A stretch of 64,000 nucleotides of DNA from JAXLWB01 sp046328715 (GTDB lineage Bacteria > Chloroflexota > Anaerolineae > Caldilineales > Caldilineaceae), in assembly GCA_046328715.1 (NCBI GenBank), contig JAXLWB010000015.1:1-64000 (forward strand), read 5' to 3'. The notes under the pieces are model-generated. The model was not told the DNA's origin and made no database searches. It worked only from the letters and a program-made list of their open reading frames with translations. The first letter of the stretch is position 1; each line of letters starts with the position of its first letter. The position numbers were made by a program, and so were the translations under genes. Positions 1-9,888 of this stretch are shown here, one piece after another.

Positions 1-44
1 GGTCAAGTTTTCAATACTTGAATCGTTTACGAGAGGAACTCATT

Positions 45-1100
45 ATGCCAACGCAGTTGGAGAATTCTTATCTGTTTCGGGAAATTCATCAACAACCTTC
101 TGTATTGGAACAATTTCTTGCTCAAGAAGGTAATGCAATCTCGGCGCTTGCCGAAGAAGTCCATCAACGTCGGGTGGATTATGTGGTGATTGCGGCACGC
201 GGCACTAGTGACAATGCCGGTCGCTACGCGCAATACTTGTTAGGTTCGATGAACGGTCTGTTGGTTGCCTTGGCCACACCCAGTCTTTTTTCGATTTATG
301 GACGCCCGCCTCAATTTCACAATGCATTAGTGATTGGCATCAGCCAAAGCGGCAAAAGCCCGGATATCGTCAGCGTCGTTGCCGAAGCAAAGCGGCAAGG
401 GGCCTTGACCGCAGCCATTACCAACGAACCCGACTCTGACCTTGCTCAACAGGCCAATCACGTCATCACGCTTCATGCCGGCGAAGAAAAGTCAGTTGCG
501 GCGACTAAAACCTACACCAGCCAGCTCTGTGCCATCGCCGCCTTGAGCACAGCCCTGGCCAATGACCCAACCATGAAAGCAGCGCTCGGCTCGATCCCGG
601 AGGCTGCAGCAAACACGCTCAAGATGAATGAGGCAATTGCAGCCATTACGCCACGTTATCGCTATATGCGCGATTGTGTCGTGATCGGGCGTGGTTACAA
701 CTATGCCACTGCCTTTGAACTCTCACTCAAACTCAAGGAGTTGACCTATACGATTGCCGAGCCTTACAGCAGCGCCGACTTTATGCATGGTCCACTGGCC
801 TTGATCGAACAAGGTTTCCCAGCAATCACGGTTGCACCCAGCGGCAAAGTCTTACCGGAGATGAAGGAGTTTGTTTCAGTATTGAACAAGCGTGAAGCAG
901 AGACGATTGTCATCTCAGATGATGCCGACGTACTAGGCATGGCACGGATTCCACTCCAACTACCCGCCTCCGTGCCCGAATGGCTCTCACCGATTACGTC
1001 GATCATTCCCGGTCAACTCTTCGCCATGCACCTCGCCGCCACACGCGACTACGACCCCGATCACCCACGTGGTCTGCGCAAGGTGACAGAGACAAAGTAA
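45..1100 (+). CDS. SIS-domain sugar-phosphate isomerase/deaminase (AgaS/GlmS-isomerase like)
   Basis: Protein of about 351 residues made of two SIS sugar-phosphate-binding domains, as in the isomerase half of GlmS or in AgaS/FrlB, but without an N-terminal glutamine amidotransferase domain. Visible signatures are AARGTSDNAGRYAQYLL, GISQSGKSPDIV (the SIS serine-rich phosphate loop) and EKSVAATKTYTSQL, with a second-domain GRGYNYATAFELSLKLKE. The family isomerises or deaminates amino-sugar phosphates; the exact substrate cannot be read. I chose the ATG at 45 because GAGAGG lies 8 bases upstream; an upstream in-frame TTG at 18 lacks this. Its preceding gene is outside the window, and it faces threonine synthase across a strong hairpin. 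Confidence 0.85.
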   Translation: MPTQLENSYLFREIHQQPSVLEQFLAQEGNAISALAEEVHQRRVDYVVIAARGTSDNAGRYAQYLLGSMNGLLVALATPSLFSIYGRPPQFHNALVIGISQSGKSPDIVSVVAEAKRQGALTAAITNEPDSDLAQQANHVITLHAGEEKSVAATKTYTSQLCAIAALSTALANDPTMKAALGSIPEAAANTLKMNEAIAAITPRYRYMRDCVVIGRGYNYATAFELSLKLKELTYTIAEPYSSADFMHGPLALIEQGFPAITVAPSGKVLPEMKEFVSVLNKREAETIVISDDADVLGMARIPLQLPASVPEWLSPITSIIPGQLFAMHLAATRDYDPDHPRGLRKVTETK

Positions 1101-1117
1101 GCTTACTACCCGCACAT

Positions 1118-1175
1118 CAGAGCCCCGCACGTCAGTAAGGGTACGACTTTCCTCTTACTGACGTGCGGGGCTCTG
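1118..1175. terminator. perfect 22-bp inverted repeat between convergent genes
   Basis: Arms 1118-1139 and 1154-1175 are exact reverse complements, with a 14-base loop. The repeat lies between the convergent ends of the SIS gene and threonine synthase. There is no long T-run on either side, so it is a hairpin terminator or mRNA 3'-end stabiliser by position rather than a textbook intrinsic terminator. Confidence 0.6.
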
Positions 1176-1204
1176 TGGCGTAACTTTGCTGAACGGTTTG
1201 AATG

Positions 1205-2383
1205 CTACGCCCACAGATGCGAGTACTTCAACCCGCTCCCCGTATTAAATAGCACTACAGTTTCATCCGGTTTGATCCAGCCACTTTGTAACAATCGCTT
1301 CTGTGCGGCTAGACAGGCTGCTCCCTCCGGTGCAGGGAAGATGCCTGTGTTGCGCCCCATCACGACGGCGTCGTCCAGCATCTCCTGATCGGTCACGGCA
1401 ATGGCTGTACCACCGCTCTGGCGAATCGCTTGCAGGATGAGGAAATCGCCAATCGCAACTGGGACACGCAGGCCGTCAGCAATGGTCTTAGCCCCTTGGA
1501 AGAGTTCGGCAAACTCGTCTTCCCGTTCAAAGGCACGCACGATCGGCGCGCAGCCGGTGCTTTGTACAGTCACCATACGTGGTCGCTTCGAGCCGATCCA
1601 GCCCATCTGCTCCATCTCCTCAAAGGCCTTCCACATGCCGACCATGCCGGTGCCGCCACCCGTTGGGTAGATGATCACGTCGGGCAGGGTCCAGTTTAGT
1701 TGTTCGGCGATCTCGTAGCCCATCGTCTTCTTGCCTTCGATACGATAGGGTTCACGCAGTGTGCTGACATCAAACCAACCGAACTCCTTGACTCCTTCAC
1801 GCACCTTGACGCCACAGTCGTTGATCAAACCGTTGACCAACGTCACGGTTGCGCCCAACTCTCGACATTCCACCTGAAAGAGCTTCGGTACATCGACCGG
1901 CATGTAAACATGAGCAGGCATCCCAACCGCAGCAGCATAGGCACTCATGGCGCCAGCCGCATTGCCTGCACTGGGAATCGCCAACTCCTTTGCGCCCAGT
2001 TCAAAGGCGCGGCTCACAGCCATACAAAGACCGCGCGCCTTAAAGCTGCCCGTGGCGTTAAGCGATTCATCTTTGACAAAGGTGTTGCGGCAGCCGATTT
2101 CGTTACCCAGACGTTCTGCCCAATGCAGCGGTGTCCACCCCTCTCCCAGCGAGATCATGGCCGCTTGGGTCTGCACGGGTAACACCTCTTCATAGCGCCA
2201 AAGGGATGCGACTCGCCCTTTGAGCGCCTCCTTAGTTAAGGTCTGAGACGCTTTCTGCAGATCGTAGCGTACGAGCAGGGGCTTGCCACATTCCGGGCAA
2301 AGATTGATCAGTTGATGGGCGGGGTAGGTTTTGTGGCAGCGTCCACATTCGAGGTGAGAAAGTGTAGATTTTGTTTGTGTCAT
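1205..2383 (-). CDS. thrC: threonine synthase
   Basis: PLP enzyme converting O-phosphohomoserine to threonine. The 392-residue protein begins with a zinc-ribbon-like segment (Cys13, Cys16, Cys29, Cys32), as in many archaeal and deep-branching bacterial threonine synthases. It continues with the fold-type II core: NATGSFKARG with the PLP lysine near 115, PSAGNAAGAMSAYAA, and a glycine-rich PLP-phosphate loop YPTGGGTGMVG. The ATG at 2383 is preceded by AAGGACA. Upstream in-frame codons run through an intergenic hairpin repeat and are not believable protein. It is monocistronic on the minus strand, downstream of an oxidoreductase gene. Confidence 0.92.
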   Translation of the reverse strand: MTQTKSTLSHLECGRCHKTYPAHQLINLCPECGKPLLVRYDLQKASQTLTKEALKGRVASLWRYEEVLPVQTQAAMISLGEGWTPLHWAERLGNEIGCRNTFVKDESLNATGSFKARGLCMAVSRAFELGAKELAIPSAGNAAGAMSAYAAAVGMPAHVYMPVDVPKLFQVECRELGATVTLVNGLINDCGVKVREGVKEFGWFDVSTLREPYRIEGKKTMGYEIAEQLNWTLPDVIIYPTGGGTGMVGMWKAFEEMEQMGWIGSKRPRMVTVQSTGCAPIVRAFEREDEFAELFQGAKTIADGLRVPVAIGDFLILQAIRQSGGTAIAVTDQEMLDDAVVMGRNTGIFPAPEGAACLAAQKRLLQSGWIKPDETVVLFNTGSGLKYSHLWA

Positions 2384-2403
2384 GCAAATTGTCCTTGTAA
2401 AAA

Positions 2404-2466
2404 GAGATTGGGAGATGAGGAGATTGTGTACCCACAAAATCTCCCAATCTCCCAATCTCTCAATCT
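2404..2466. repeat. intergenic hairpin of 'gagattgggagatt' words
   Basis: Purine-rich words (agattgggagat, gaggagatt) on one side are mirrored by aatctcccaatctc words on the other, forming an imperfect long hairpin between the oxidoreductase and thrC. The same vocabulary recurs at 3733-3806, 16401-16446, 27690-27739 and 32797-32852. Confidence 0.75.
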
Positions 2467-2486
2467 CAAATATCAGCAAGTTGATT

Positions 2487-3683
2487 TTAGTACTTACACT
2501 CGATTCGCTTCCCCTTCGCAGCCGAAGCAATCACCGCATCGCAGACCACATCGGCGCGGTAGCCGTCGTTGAAGTCAGCGCCAATGGGGGCGACTGGCTT
2601 GTCGTTGACGATGCAGTCGAGCATGTGGGTGATTTCGTGGATGAAGGTGTGCTCCCAACCGATCATGTGTCCCTGTGGCCACCAATTTTCCCACCAAGGG
2701 TGATAGCCCTCAGAGACGAGGACATTGGTGAAGCCTTGGGTTTCCTTCGGCTGCGAGCCTACCCAGAAGACTTCCAGTTCGTTGAGTCGTTCAAGGTTGA
2801 AGCGGATGCTTCCCTTTTCACCGTTGATTTCGATGTTCTGACCATTCTTGCGCCCGGCGGCAAAACGGCTGGCTTCGAGCGTGCCCAGTGCGCCGTTCTG
2901 GAATTCGACCACAGCGGCAAAGGCATCATCGACATCGACCTTGTGCAGTTGCCCATCGGGACCGGGTCGCTCGGGGATAAAGGTCTTGGTCACCGCACTG
3001 ACGGTACTGATGTCGCCAACCAGATAACGAGCCAAATCGATGATGTGTGCGCCCAAATCGCCGAGTGCACCGCTGCCTGCTGTCGCCTTCTGCAAGCGCC
3101 AAATCATCGGTGTGCCATAATGCGGCATGATCCACTCCTGCAGATAGACGGCACGGAAGTGGTAAATTCGCCCCAGTGCGCCAGAATCAATCAATTTGCG
3201 AATTTGGCGAATGGCAGGAATAAAGCGATAGTTGAAGGCAACCATGTGCTTTACACCGGCGTCGGTCACAGCCTGCAACATCTTGGCCGATTCAGCAGGA
3301 TTGCGTCCAAGTGGTTTTTCGCAGAGAATGTGTTTTCCCGCCTTAGCGGCGGCAATCGAAGGTGCGGCATGAGCGTCGTTGGGGCCACCGTTATCAACCA
3401 ATTGCACACTCTTATCGTTGATCAGTTTTTTCCAGTCGGTGTAGTACTTCTGGTAGCCATAACGCCTGGCGGCTTCGGCCACGGCACTCTCATTGCGTCC
3501 GGCGATTGCCACCAATTTCGGAATGGCGGGGGGCGGATACATCATGTGTGCGATGTTGAGCATGGCGTGGCTATGCGCCTTGCCCATAAAGGCGTAGCCG
3601 ATCATGCCGACGCCAATTTCCGGCGCTTCACCTTCCGCCCGTGCGCCAGCCATTGAGGTAAATCCACCTGATTCTGCAGCCAT
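2487..3683 (-). CDS. Gfo/Idh/MocA family oxidoreductase
   Basis: NAD(P)-dependent sugar or inositol dehydrogenase-type protein, 398 residues. A Rossmann N-terminus carries GVGMIGYAFMGKAHSHAM, and the family motif EKPLGR follows near residue 125. The C-terminal alpha/beta domain has GDLGAHIIDLARYL with the usual catalytic histidine. The start at 3683 is set by AAAGGAC just upstream; longer forms run into repeat sequence. It lies head-to-tail behind a xylose-isomerase-like gene, a pairing common in catabolic clusters for inositols, uronates or unusual sugars. Substrate not determinable. Confidence 0.9.
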   Translation of the reverse strand: MAAESGGFTSMAGARAEGEAPEIGVGMIGYAFMGKAHSHAMLNIAHMMYPPPAIPKLVAIAGRNESAVAEAARRYGYQKYYTDWKKLINDKSVQLVDNGGPNDAHAAPSIAAAKAGKHILCEKPLGRNPAESAKMLQAVTDAGVKHMVAFNYRFIPAIRQIRKLIDSGALGRIYHFRAVYLQEWIMPHYGTPMIWRLQKATAGSGALGDLGAHIIDLARYLVGDISTVSAVTKTFIPERPGPDGQLHKVDVDDAFAAVVEFQNGALGTLEASRFAAGRKNGQNIEINGEKGSIRFNLERLNELEVFWVGSQPKETQGFTNVLVSEGYHPWWENWWPQGHMIGWEHTFIHEITHMLDCIVNDKPVAPIGADFNDGYRADVVCDAVIASAAKGKRIECKY

Positions 3684-3732
3684 AAATGAGTCCTTTCGTA
3701 TGATAAGTTGAGAAGTAGGTTCGAGGTTAGTA

Positions 3733-3806
3733 TTGAGATTGGAGATTAAGAGATTAGGAGATTGACACACCAACGGACAATCTCTTAATCTCGCAATCTC
3801 CCACTC
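3733..3806. repeat. intergenic hairpin of 'agattaggagatt' words
   Basis: One arm has agattggagattaagagattagg; the other has aatctcttaatctcgcaatctcc. It sits in the gap between two same-strand genes and could act as an intraoperonic attenuator or mRNA-stabilising hairpin. Confidence 0.7.
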
Positions 3807-3808
3807 TC

Positions 3809-4807
3809 TTATTTCTTCTCAAACGCGGCGTCAAAGGCCACATTCGATGGTGTGAAGTCGACCTTACGCACAAGTGCCAGCGATTCCTGGGCACCAAATT
3901 CGCGATTCATGCCGCTGTCTTCCCATTCGATCGAGAGTGGGCCGTTGTAATTGGCACGGTTCAGCGAGCGGATGATCGGATCCCACTTGACATCACCATG
4001 ACCAGGCGAGACAAAGTCCCAGCCGCGGCGCGGGTCGCCAAAGCTGAGGTGCGAAGAAAGGATGCTGTTACGACCTGTCAGATTGACACGTGAATCCTTG
4101 ACATGGGCGTGGTAGATGCGATCCGGGTAAGTGTCGATCAGGACGGTAGGATCGACAAATTGGTGAATCAGATGGCTGGGGTCGAAGTTGATGCCGAAAG
4201 CAGGATGGTTGTTGACTGCTTCCAAGGCTCGCCCAAAGGTGATCACATCGTAGGCAATCTCGGTGGGATGAACTTCAAGCGCAAAGCGTACCCCTTGCTT
4301 TTGAAATTCGTCGAGGATCGGCGTCCAACGGGCGGCAAAGTCGGCGTAACCAGCGTCGATGTCTTCCTGACCGGTGGGCGGGAAGAAGTAGAGTTTGTGC
4401 CAGACACTGCTGCCCGTAAAGCCGTTGACCACATTAACGCCAAAGAGTTTGGCAGCAGCAGCCGTCTTCTTGACACTCTCGGCGGCGCGCTGTCGCACCC
4501 CTTCGGGATCACCATCACCCCAAATTTCGGGTGGAAGGATCGATTTATGGCGGCCATCGATCGGATCACAGACGCATTGCCCGACAAGATGTGTGCTGAT
4601 CGCCCAGCAATTTAGCCCGTGCTGTTCGAGCAGATTGCGCTTATTGCGCACATAACTGTCACTTTCCAACGCCTTATCTACCTCAAAGTGATCCCCCCAG
4701 CAGGCCAGTTCCAGGCCATCAAAGCCCCAGGCGCTCACCTTTTTGGCAAGTTCACTCAGCGGGAGGTCGGCCCACTGTCCGGTGAAGAGTGTTACAGGTC
4801 GTCCCAT
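3809..4807 (-). CDS. sugar phosphate isomerase/epimerase (xylose-isomerase-like TIM barrel)
   Basis: 332-residue TIM barrel of the AP-endonuclease-2/xylose-isomerase-like superfamily. Metal-ligand positions are visible in order: a Glu in ALEVHPTEI, an Asp in INFDPSHL, a His in HAHVKDS and a Glu in SIEWEDSG. Members epimerise or isomerise ketoses, inososes or related compounds. AAAGGAAC precedes the start. It is probably co-transcribed with the downstream oxidoreductase gene; inosose or hydroxy-sugar turnover is a plausible joint role but not proven. Confidence 0.88.
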   Translation of the reverse strand: MGRPVTLFTGQWADLPLSELAKKVSAWGFDGLELACWGDHFEVDKALESDSYVRNKRNLLEQHGLNCWAISTHLVGQCVCDPIDGRHKSILPPEIWGDGDPEGVRQRAAESVKKTAAAAKLFGVNVVNGFTGSSVWHKLYFFPPTGQEDIDAGYADFAARWTPILDEFQKQGVRFALEVHPTEIAYDVITFGRALEAVNNHPAFGINFDPSHLIHQFVDPTVLIDTYPDRIYHAHVKDSRVNLTGRNSILSSHLSFGDPRRGWDFVSPGHGDVKWDPIIRSLNRANYNGPLSIEWEDSGMNREFGAQESLALVRKVDFTPSNVAFDAAFEKK

Positions 4808-5048
4808 TGGAAGTTCCTTTCGTTTGATTTTCTATTTTCATTCGGAGAATCGAATTGGGTAACGCTTGTTTGCTATGGGGCTATTGTATCACGAGTGGGG
4901 AAAGGGTGTAAATGAATGCAGCCGAGGTAACGCAGCGAATACGATAGTTTGATCCATTTTTCCTTCTGCATGACTTTCTGCATGACTTCGACTATGATAC
5001 AGAAAAACAACTCATTGAAGCGCAGTGATAAACCACAGGAACCCAATC

Positions 5049-7115
5049 ATGAGCGACAAGCTCCACCAATCCACCCCACCTCTCGCCACCAAACATCCCA
5101 CCCGACTCGAACAACATGGCGATCTACGCATCGACGACTATTTCTGGCTGCGCGAACGGGAAAATCTGGCGGTGTTGGAGTATATCAAAGCTGAGAATGT
5201 TTACACCGAAGCAATGATGGCACACACCAAGGAGTTGCGTGAACAACTCTACCGTGAAATGCGTGGCCGTATTCAAGAAGAAGATCAGGATGTGCCCGAA
5301 CAAATTGGCGACTACTTTTATTACGAGCGCACGGAGCAGGGCAAACAATATCCGATCCATTGTCGCAAGCAGGGTTCGCTAGCGGCAACAGAAGAGATTC
5401 TGCTCGATCAAAATCAACTGGCCGAGGGACATGACTTTTGCGACGTGGGAATTTTTGAGATTAGCCCCGATCAGCGGCTCCTGGCCTTTTCGGTTGACTA
5501 TGCAGGCAACGAGCGCTTCACCTTGCAAGTGAAAGATTTAACCACCGGTCTACTGCTGCCCGATAAAATCGAAAACACCTTCTACAGCGTCGAGTGGGCA
5601 GCCGATAACCGTACCCTTTTCTACAACATCTGCGATGAAGCCTGGCGTCCCTTCAAACTCTTTCGGCATGAGTTGGGCCAGGATACAAGTGAGGATACCC
5701 TGATCTTTCACGAGCCGGATGAATCCTATTGGGTACAGATCTACAAGACCAAGAATCAGCGCTACCTGATCATCCATCTACACAACACCACGACCAACGA
5801 AGCCTGGTTTATCCCCGCCGATCAACCTACCCGTGCGCCGCAGGTGATCGAACCACGCCAGCACCGGGTTGAATATGATGTCGAGCAGCACGGTGACTTC
5901 TTCTTAATCACGACCAACTTGGAGGCAGAAAACTTCCGTGTCATGCGTGCGCCGACCGATGCGCCGGGAAAAGCACACTGGCAAGAGGTGATTCCACATC
6001 GGCCAAGCGTACTAGTGAAAGACGTCGAGCCGTTTCGTGACTTTTGGGTGATCCACGAGCGAGAAGGCGGCTTTCGCCAGATCCATGTGATTGATTTGGT
6101 GAGCCAGGCAGAGCATGTGGTCGAATTCCCTGAGCCAATTTACTCTTACCGACGTCACGACAACCCAGAGTTTGATACCCATATTCTGCGCTTTACCTAT
6201 AGCTCACTGACCACGCCCAATACAGTCTTTGACTATGATATGCGCACACGCAGTCGTCAACAGCGTAAGCAACAAGTGGTTAAAGGCGGCTACGATGCCA
6301 CTCGCTACGAGACGTTACGCCAGATTGCCATTGCGCCAGATGGTGCGCAGGTGCCGATTTCAATCGTACGGCGCAAGGATAAGGCGACAGGAAAGCCGGC
6401 ACCGCTCTTTCTCTACGGCTACGGTTCGTACGGCTCAACCTGCGACCCGGACTTTGAGAGTAACATCATTAGCCTGCTTGATCGAGGTTTTGTTTATGCG
6501 ATTGCCCATGTACGCGGCGGTGGCGAGATGGGCAGAGCCTGGTATCTCAATGGACGGGTCTTACACAAGAAGAATACCTTTACTGACTTTATCGCCTGTG
6601 CCGAACATCTGGTCGCTCAGGGATTTACCACGCCGCAGCAAGTGGTGGCGAATGGCGCAAGTGCTGGTGGGCTGCTGATGGGTGCGATCACCAACCTGCG
6701 CCCCGACCTTTTCGCTGGCATCATCGCCGAAGTGCCCTTTGTCGATGTGATCAGTACGGTGAGCGATCCAACCATTCCGTTGACTGTGATTGAATGGGAA
6801 GAATGGGGTAATCCAGCCAACCCCGAAGAGTATGCCTACATGCGCTCCTATTCGCCTTATGACAACGTCGAGGCCAAAGCCTATCCGCACATTCTCGCCA
6901 CGGCTGGCTGGAATGATTCGCGTGTGCAGTATTGGGAGCCTGCCAAATGGGTGGCTAAATTGCGCACAACGAAGACCAATAACAATATTTTACTGCTTAA
7001 GACCAATATGGGTGCAGGACATGGCGGTTCGTCGGGAAGGTTTGATTATCTCAAGGAGATTGCCTTCCAATTTGCCTTTGCACTCGACGTGATTGAGCGT
7101 AGTGAAAAGAAGTAG
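5049..7115 (+). CDS. ptrB: oligopeptidase B (S9A serine peptidase)
   Basis: 688-residue cytoplasmic prolyl-oligopeptidase-family enzyme cleaving short peptides after basic residues. The N-terminal half is the beta-propeller; the C-terminal half is an alpha/beta hydrolase. The catalytic triad is readable: Ser538 in NGASAGG, Asp623 in AGWNDSRVQYWEP and His658 in GAGHGG, spaced almost exactly as in the E. coli enzyme. The RGGGEMG segment is typical. The ATG at 5049 follows CAGGAA. A GTG 24 bases upstream would add eight residues but lacks its own ribosome site. Stand-alone gene. Confidence 0.93.
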   Translation: MSDKLHQSTPPLATKHPTRLEQHGDLRIDDYFWLRERENLAVLEYIKAENVYTEAMMAHTKELREQLYREMRGRIQEEDQDVPEQIGDYFYYERTEQGKQYPIHCRKQGSLAATEEILLDQNQLAEGHDFCDVGIFEISPDQRLLAFSVDYAGNERFTLQVKDLTTGLLLPDKIENTFYSVEWAADNRTLFYNICDEAWRPFKLFRHELGQDTSEDTLIFHEPDESYWVQIYKTKNQRYLIIHLHNTTTNEAWFIPADQPTRAPQVIEPRQHRVEYDVEQHGDFFLITTNLEAENFRVMRAPTDAPGKAHWQEVIPHRPSVLVKDVEPFRDFWVIHEREGGFRQIHVIDLVSQAEHVVEFPEPIYSYRRHDNPEFDTHILRFTYSSLTTPNTVFDYDMRTRSRQQRKQQVVKGGYDATRYETLRQIAIAPDGAQVPISIVRRKDKATGKPAPLFLYGYGSYGSTCDPDFESNIISLLDRGFVYAIAHVRGGGEMGRAWYLNGRVLHKKNTFTDFIACAEHLVAQGFTTPQQVVANGASAGGLLMGAITNLRPDLFAGIIAEVPFVDVISTVSDPTIPLTVIEWEEWGNPANPEEYAYMRSYSPYDNVEAKAYPHILATAGWNDSRVQYWEPAKWVAKLRTTKTNNNILLLKTNMGAGHGGSSGRFDYLKEIAFQFAFALDVIERSEKK

Positions 7116-7362
7116 AGTCAGGAATTGGGTAATTGGTAACTGTGGAATTACCAATGATACTGCTGGCGAATTCAAAAAGGGAATCAATTTCCCTGCTAAC
7201 AACAAGAAGTCGCCTCAGCGACTGAGACAATGTACCCCAGTGCCTGGCACCCAACGGGTACCCGACTTTTTGTTGTCAGCAGCCGATTTTAATCGGGCAA
7301 CGATTGCGCAAGCAGTATCATTACCAATTCATCAATCGCGAATTATCACCGGCTTGCATCTC

Positions 7363-8058
7363 TCAGCCGATCAGTCGTGCCAGCCCGAAAGCCACCGCTG
7401 CCGCCAATCCACCAACCAGCACCGTCTGCACGCCACCACGTAGCGGACTGATGCCAGTGAAGCGGCCCTTAACATAACCAAAGACAAAGAGGGCGATCAG
7501 TGTTACAATCACCGAGATGATCAGTGCCGTCGATATGTTGCTGACCAGGATATAGGGTGATAGCGGGATTAAGCCGCCGACAATATAGGAAACAGCAATT
7601 GTCAAGGCACTAACCGCCGCCCGCTTCGGATCTGGTTCTTCCAACCCCAGTTCAAAACGCATCATAAAATCCACCCAACGTTTTTGATCGCTACGAATCG
7701 CATCAACCAAAGGCGTCAGTTGCGCTTCGCTTAATCCATAGCCGCGAAAGACATCCACCACCTCCTGCGTCTCCTTGTCGGGAAACTCTACGGTTTCGCG
7801 TATTTCACGTTTGCGTTCTGAATCATAATGCTCGGCATCGGTTCGAGCGGCGAGATAGCCACCCAATCCCATCGCAATTGAGCCCGCAGCAATCTCCGCC
7901 AACCCGGCAGTCACGACTACATTGGTGGCGGCAATGGCACCAGAAATGCCAGCAGCCAGGGCAAAAGGCACGGTCAAGCCATCCGACATGCCGATGACAA
8001 TATCACGGACTGTCTCGGTTGCTGTGAAGTGTTGTTCAATGTGAGGTGTAGTAGGCAT
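7363..8058 (-). CDS. VIT1/CCC1-family iron/manganese transporter
   Basis: 231-residue membrane protein of the vacuolar-iron-transporter family. A first helix pair carries VIGMSDGLTVPFALAAGISG, then GSIAMGLGGYLAARTDAEHY. A charged cytoplasmic segment (ERKREIRETVEFPDKE to about EPDPKRAA) corresponds to the metal-binding linker. Three more hydrophobic helices end at GLARLIG. The family exports Fe2+/Mn2+ from the cytoplasm. AGGATA lies 5 bases before the ATG at 8058. Single gene, convergent with ptrB. Confidence 0.87.
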   Translation of the reverse strand: MPTTPHIEQHFTATETVRDIVIGMSDGLTVPFALAAGISGAIAATNVVVTAGLAEIAAGSIAMGLGGYLAARTDAEHYDSERKREIRETVEFPDKETQEVVDVFRGYGLSEAQLTPLVDAIRSDQKRWVDFMMRFELGLEEPDPKRAAVSALTIAVSYIVGGLIPLSPYILVSNISTALIISVIVTLIALFVFGYVKGRFTGISPLRGGVQTVLVGGLAAAVAFGLARLIG

Positions 8059-8301
8059 AGGGTATCCTAAATGTAAGATTGCCATAACATGCAATGTGGA
8101 TAACTGAGGGCGAAATACCACACAATGTCATATTGTTATGCCAATCGAAAGTTAACAAAAATTTAACAAAGCCAACCAAAATAAACATACGCAATAATGG
8201 TTTATTCTATTTTGTAACTGTCGAAAGTTTTTTCTTAATGAATTTATGCTAAGTTAGTAGTAATCTAAATTGTTCTAAACGATGTGCACGAGGAAAATAA
8301 G

Positions 8302-9888
8302 ATGTTTTTACAGAAAGAATCTTCACAATCCGCTCACGGCGCAGCGATCAAGAATCGACTGCTACTTGTGTTGATTGTCTGCATTATTGCTTTGAGCCTC
8401 GGCTCATTTCACCGACTTTCGGCTCAGACTACATCCGCCCCCACTCAGACCGATTCAACCGATTCTGCTTCTCAGCTCAATGCTAATATTATAGCCGAAG
8501 AAAAGGCACGCCAAGAATTGTCAATCTCAGCCCAGTGGACATATGTCAACGCAAACCACCAAGACGCGCCGACTCCTTCCAGCTTTCAAGCCAGCGTTGA
8601 TACCACTCCAATTCTGCCGCAAACTCCACTGACCACAACTTGTACCGGATTGCGCCAGGAGGCAGAAAGTGGCATTCTCACTGGTACCTTTGTCGTTGGC
8701 GACGATCCCGCTGCCAGCGGTGGTCATTACATCTATGCACCCACCGGCAGTGGCAATTACTACAACGGCCCTAACCCTCAACAAAGGGCAGAGTATTGCT
8801 TCAGCGTTCCGCTCACCGGCACCTATAACATTTATGTTACTAGCTATGCAGAAGATAGTTTGAGTGACTCTTTTTACGCTCAGGTCGATGGCCAGCCCAG
8901 TTCAGGCTACTTGTGGGATATCTATCCGATCTCCGAGTATATCAAAGATTATGTCAACGATCGCTTTCTAGCCGATCCAGTGGAAGTTCAGCTAAGCCCG
9001 GGTCCACACACTGTCACTGTCTATATCCGTGAAGATGGAACCCGTCTAGATACACTCGAGCTGAAGTTGGCGACGCCCGATAGTAGTCCGTCTCCTGTAT
9101 GCAGCGGATTAACGCAAGAGGCAGAAGATGGGGTCTTGACGGGGGGATTTGTGGTGGACAGCGATCCAGCAGCCAGTGGTGGCAAGTTCATTCAGGTACC
9201 CCAAGGGTATGGTGATTACTGGTATGGCCCGAACACGCAACAGCTTGCCAAATATTGTTTCAATGTCCCCGAAAAAGGCATCTACCGTCTCGATGGCAGG
9301 GTCTATGGACCTGATCTATTGAGCGATTCCTTCTATGTGCGCGTGGACAAAGCACCCATCCAGGCTTACCTATGGGATGTACTGCGTAATACCAGCTATC
9401 TGACTGATTCGCTCAACAACCGTTCTCTGGCAGACCCAGTGCTGCTCAAATTGCCCAGCGGGCCACATACCGTAACAGTCTACCTACGTGAAGATGGCAC
9501 ACGTTTGGACAAGTTGCAACTTGTTTACACCGGCACCTATACCGAAACCGAGCCTACGAAGACGGCCAAACCGATCTCGGGTACATTGGTTACTGTAGTC
9601 GATGGCTTAACCGACGAGATCGATTTCTCACAGATCTATCTTGCCTTGCTGGATGCAGAGACCAAAGGTCAAAAGTACCAACAACGAGCACAAGCAGACC
9701 GTTTTGGGCACTTCCTCTTTGAAGGGATGGAACCCGGCCACTATATCGTACGGATTGAGTTGCCAACCTTATACACAACCACGGTTGATGAAGTGACTGT
9801 CATGGCGACCTTTGACAACCCTGTCGAGATCTTATTCGATATTGCTGTGAAGAGTCAGAAGGTCTACCTGCCAATTGTGGGGAAGTAG
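8302..9888 (+). CDS. secreted protein with two tandem carbohydrate-binding-like modules
   Basis: 528 residues. A signal peptide (KNR, then a hydrophobic stretch ending near SAQ) is followed by a Ser/Thr-rich linker and two near-identical repeats of about 130 residues. Each has a CTGLRQEAE/CSGLTQEAE start, a DPAASGG centre, a PGPHTVTVYIREDGTRLD/PSGPHTVTVYLREDGTRLD end, and a pair of cysteines. They look like galactose-binding-like beta-sandwiches (CBM6/35 style). A carboxypeptidase-regulatory-like domain (RFGHFLFEGMEPGHYIVRIE) follows, and the protein ends VYLPIVGK. The ATG at 8302 follows GAGGAAA. No catalytic domain is visible, so sugar binding or surface attachment is inferred. Confidence 0.75.
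   Translation: MFLQKESSQSAHGAAIKNRLLLVLIVCIIALSLGSFHRLSAQTTSAPTQTDSTDSASQLNANIIAEEKARQELSISAQWTYVNANHQDAPTPSSFQASVDTTPILPQTPLTTTCTGLRQEAESGILTGTFVVGDDPAASGGHYIYAPTGSGNYYNGPNPQQRAEYCFSVPLTGTYNIYVTSYAEDSLSDSFYAQVDGQPSSGYLWDIYPISEYIKDYVNDRFLADPVEVQLSPGPHTVTVYIREDGTRLDTLELKLATPDSSPSPVCSGLTQEAEDGVLTGGFVVDSDPAASGGKFIQVPQGYGDYWYGPNTQQLAKYCFNVPEKGIYRLDGRVYGPDLLSDSFYVRVDKAPIQAYLWDVLRNTSYLTDSLNNRSLADPVLLKLPSGPHTVTVYLREDGTRLDKLQLVYTGTYTETEPTKTAKPISGTLVTVVDGLTDEIDFSQIYLALLDAETKGQKYQQRAQADRFGHFLFEGMEPGHYIVRIELPTLYTTTVDEVTVMATFDNPVEILFDIAVKSQKVYLPIVGK

Noticed and set aside
2382..3656. 424-codon plus-strand open frame
   Set aside because: It is antisense to a clear Gfo/Idh/MocA gene with conserved motifs, has no ribosome site, and begins in a repeat.
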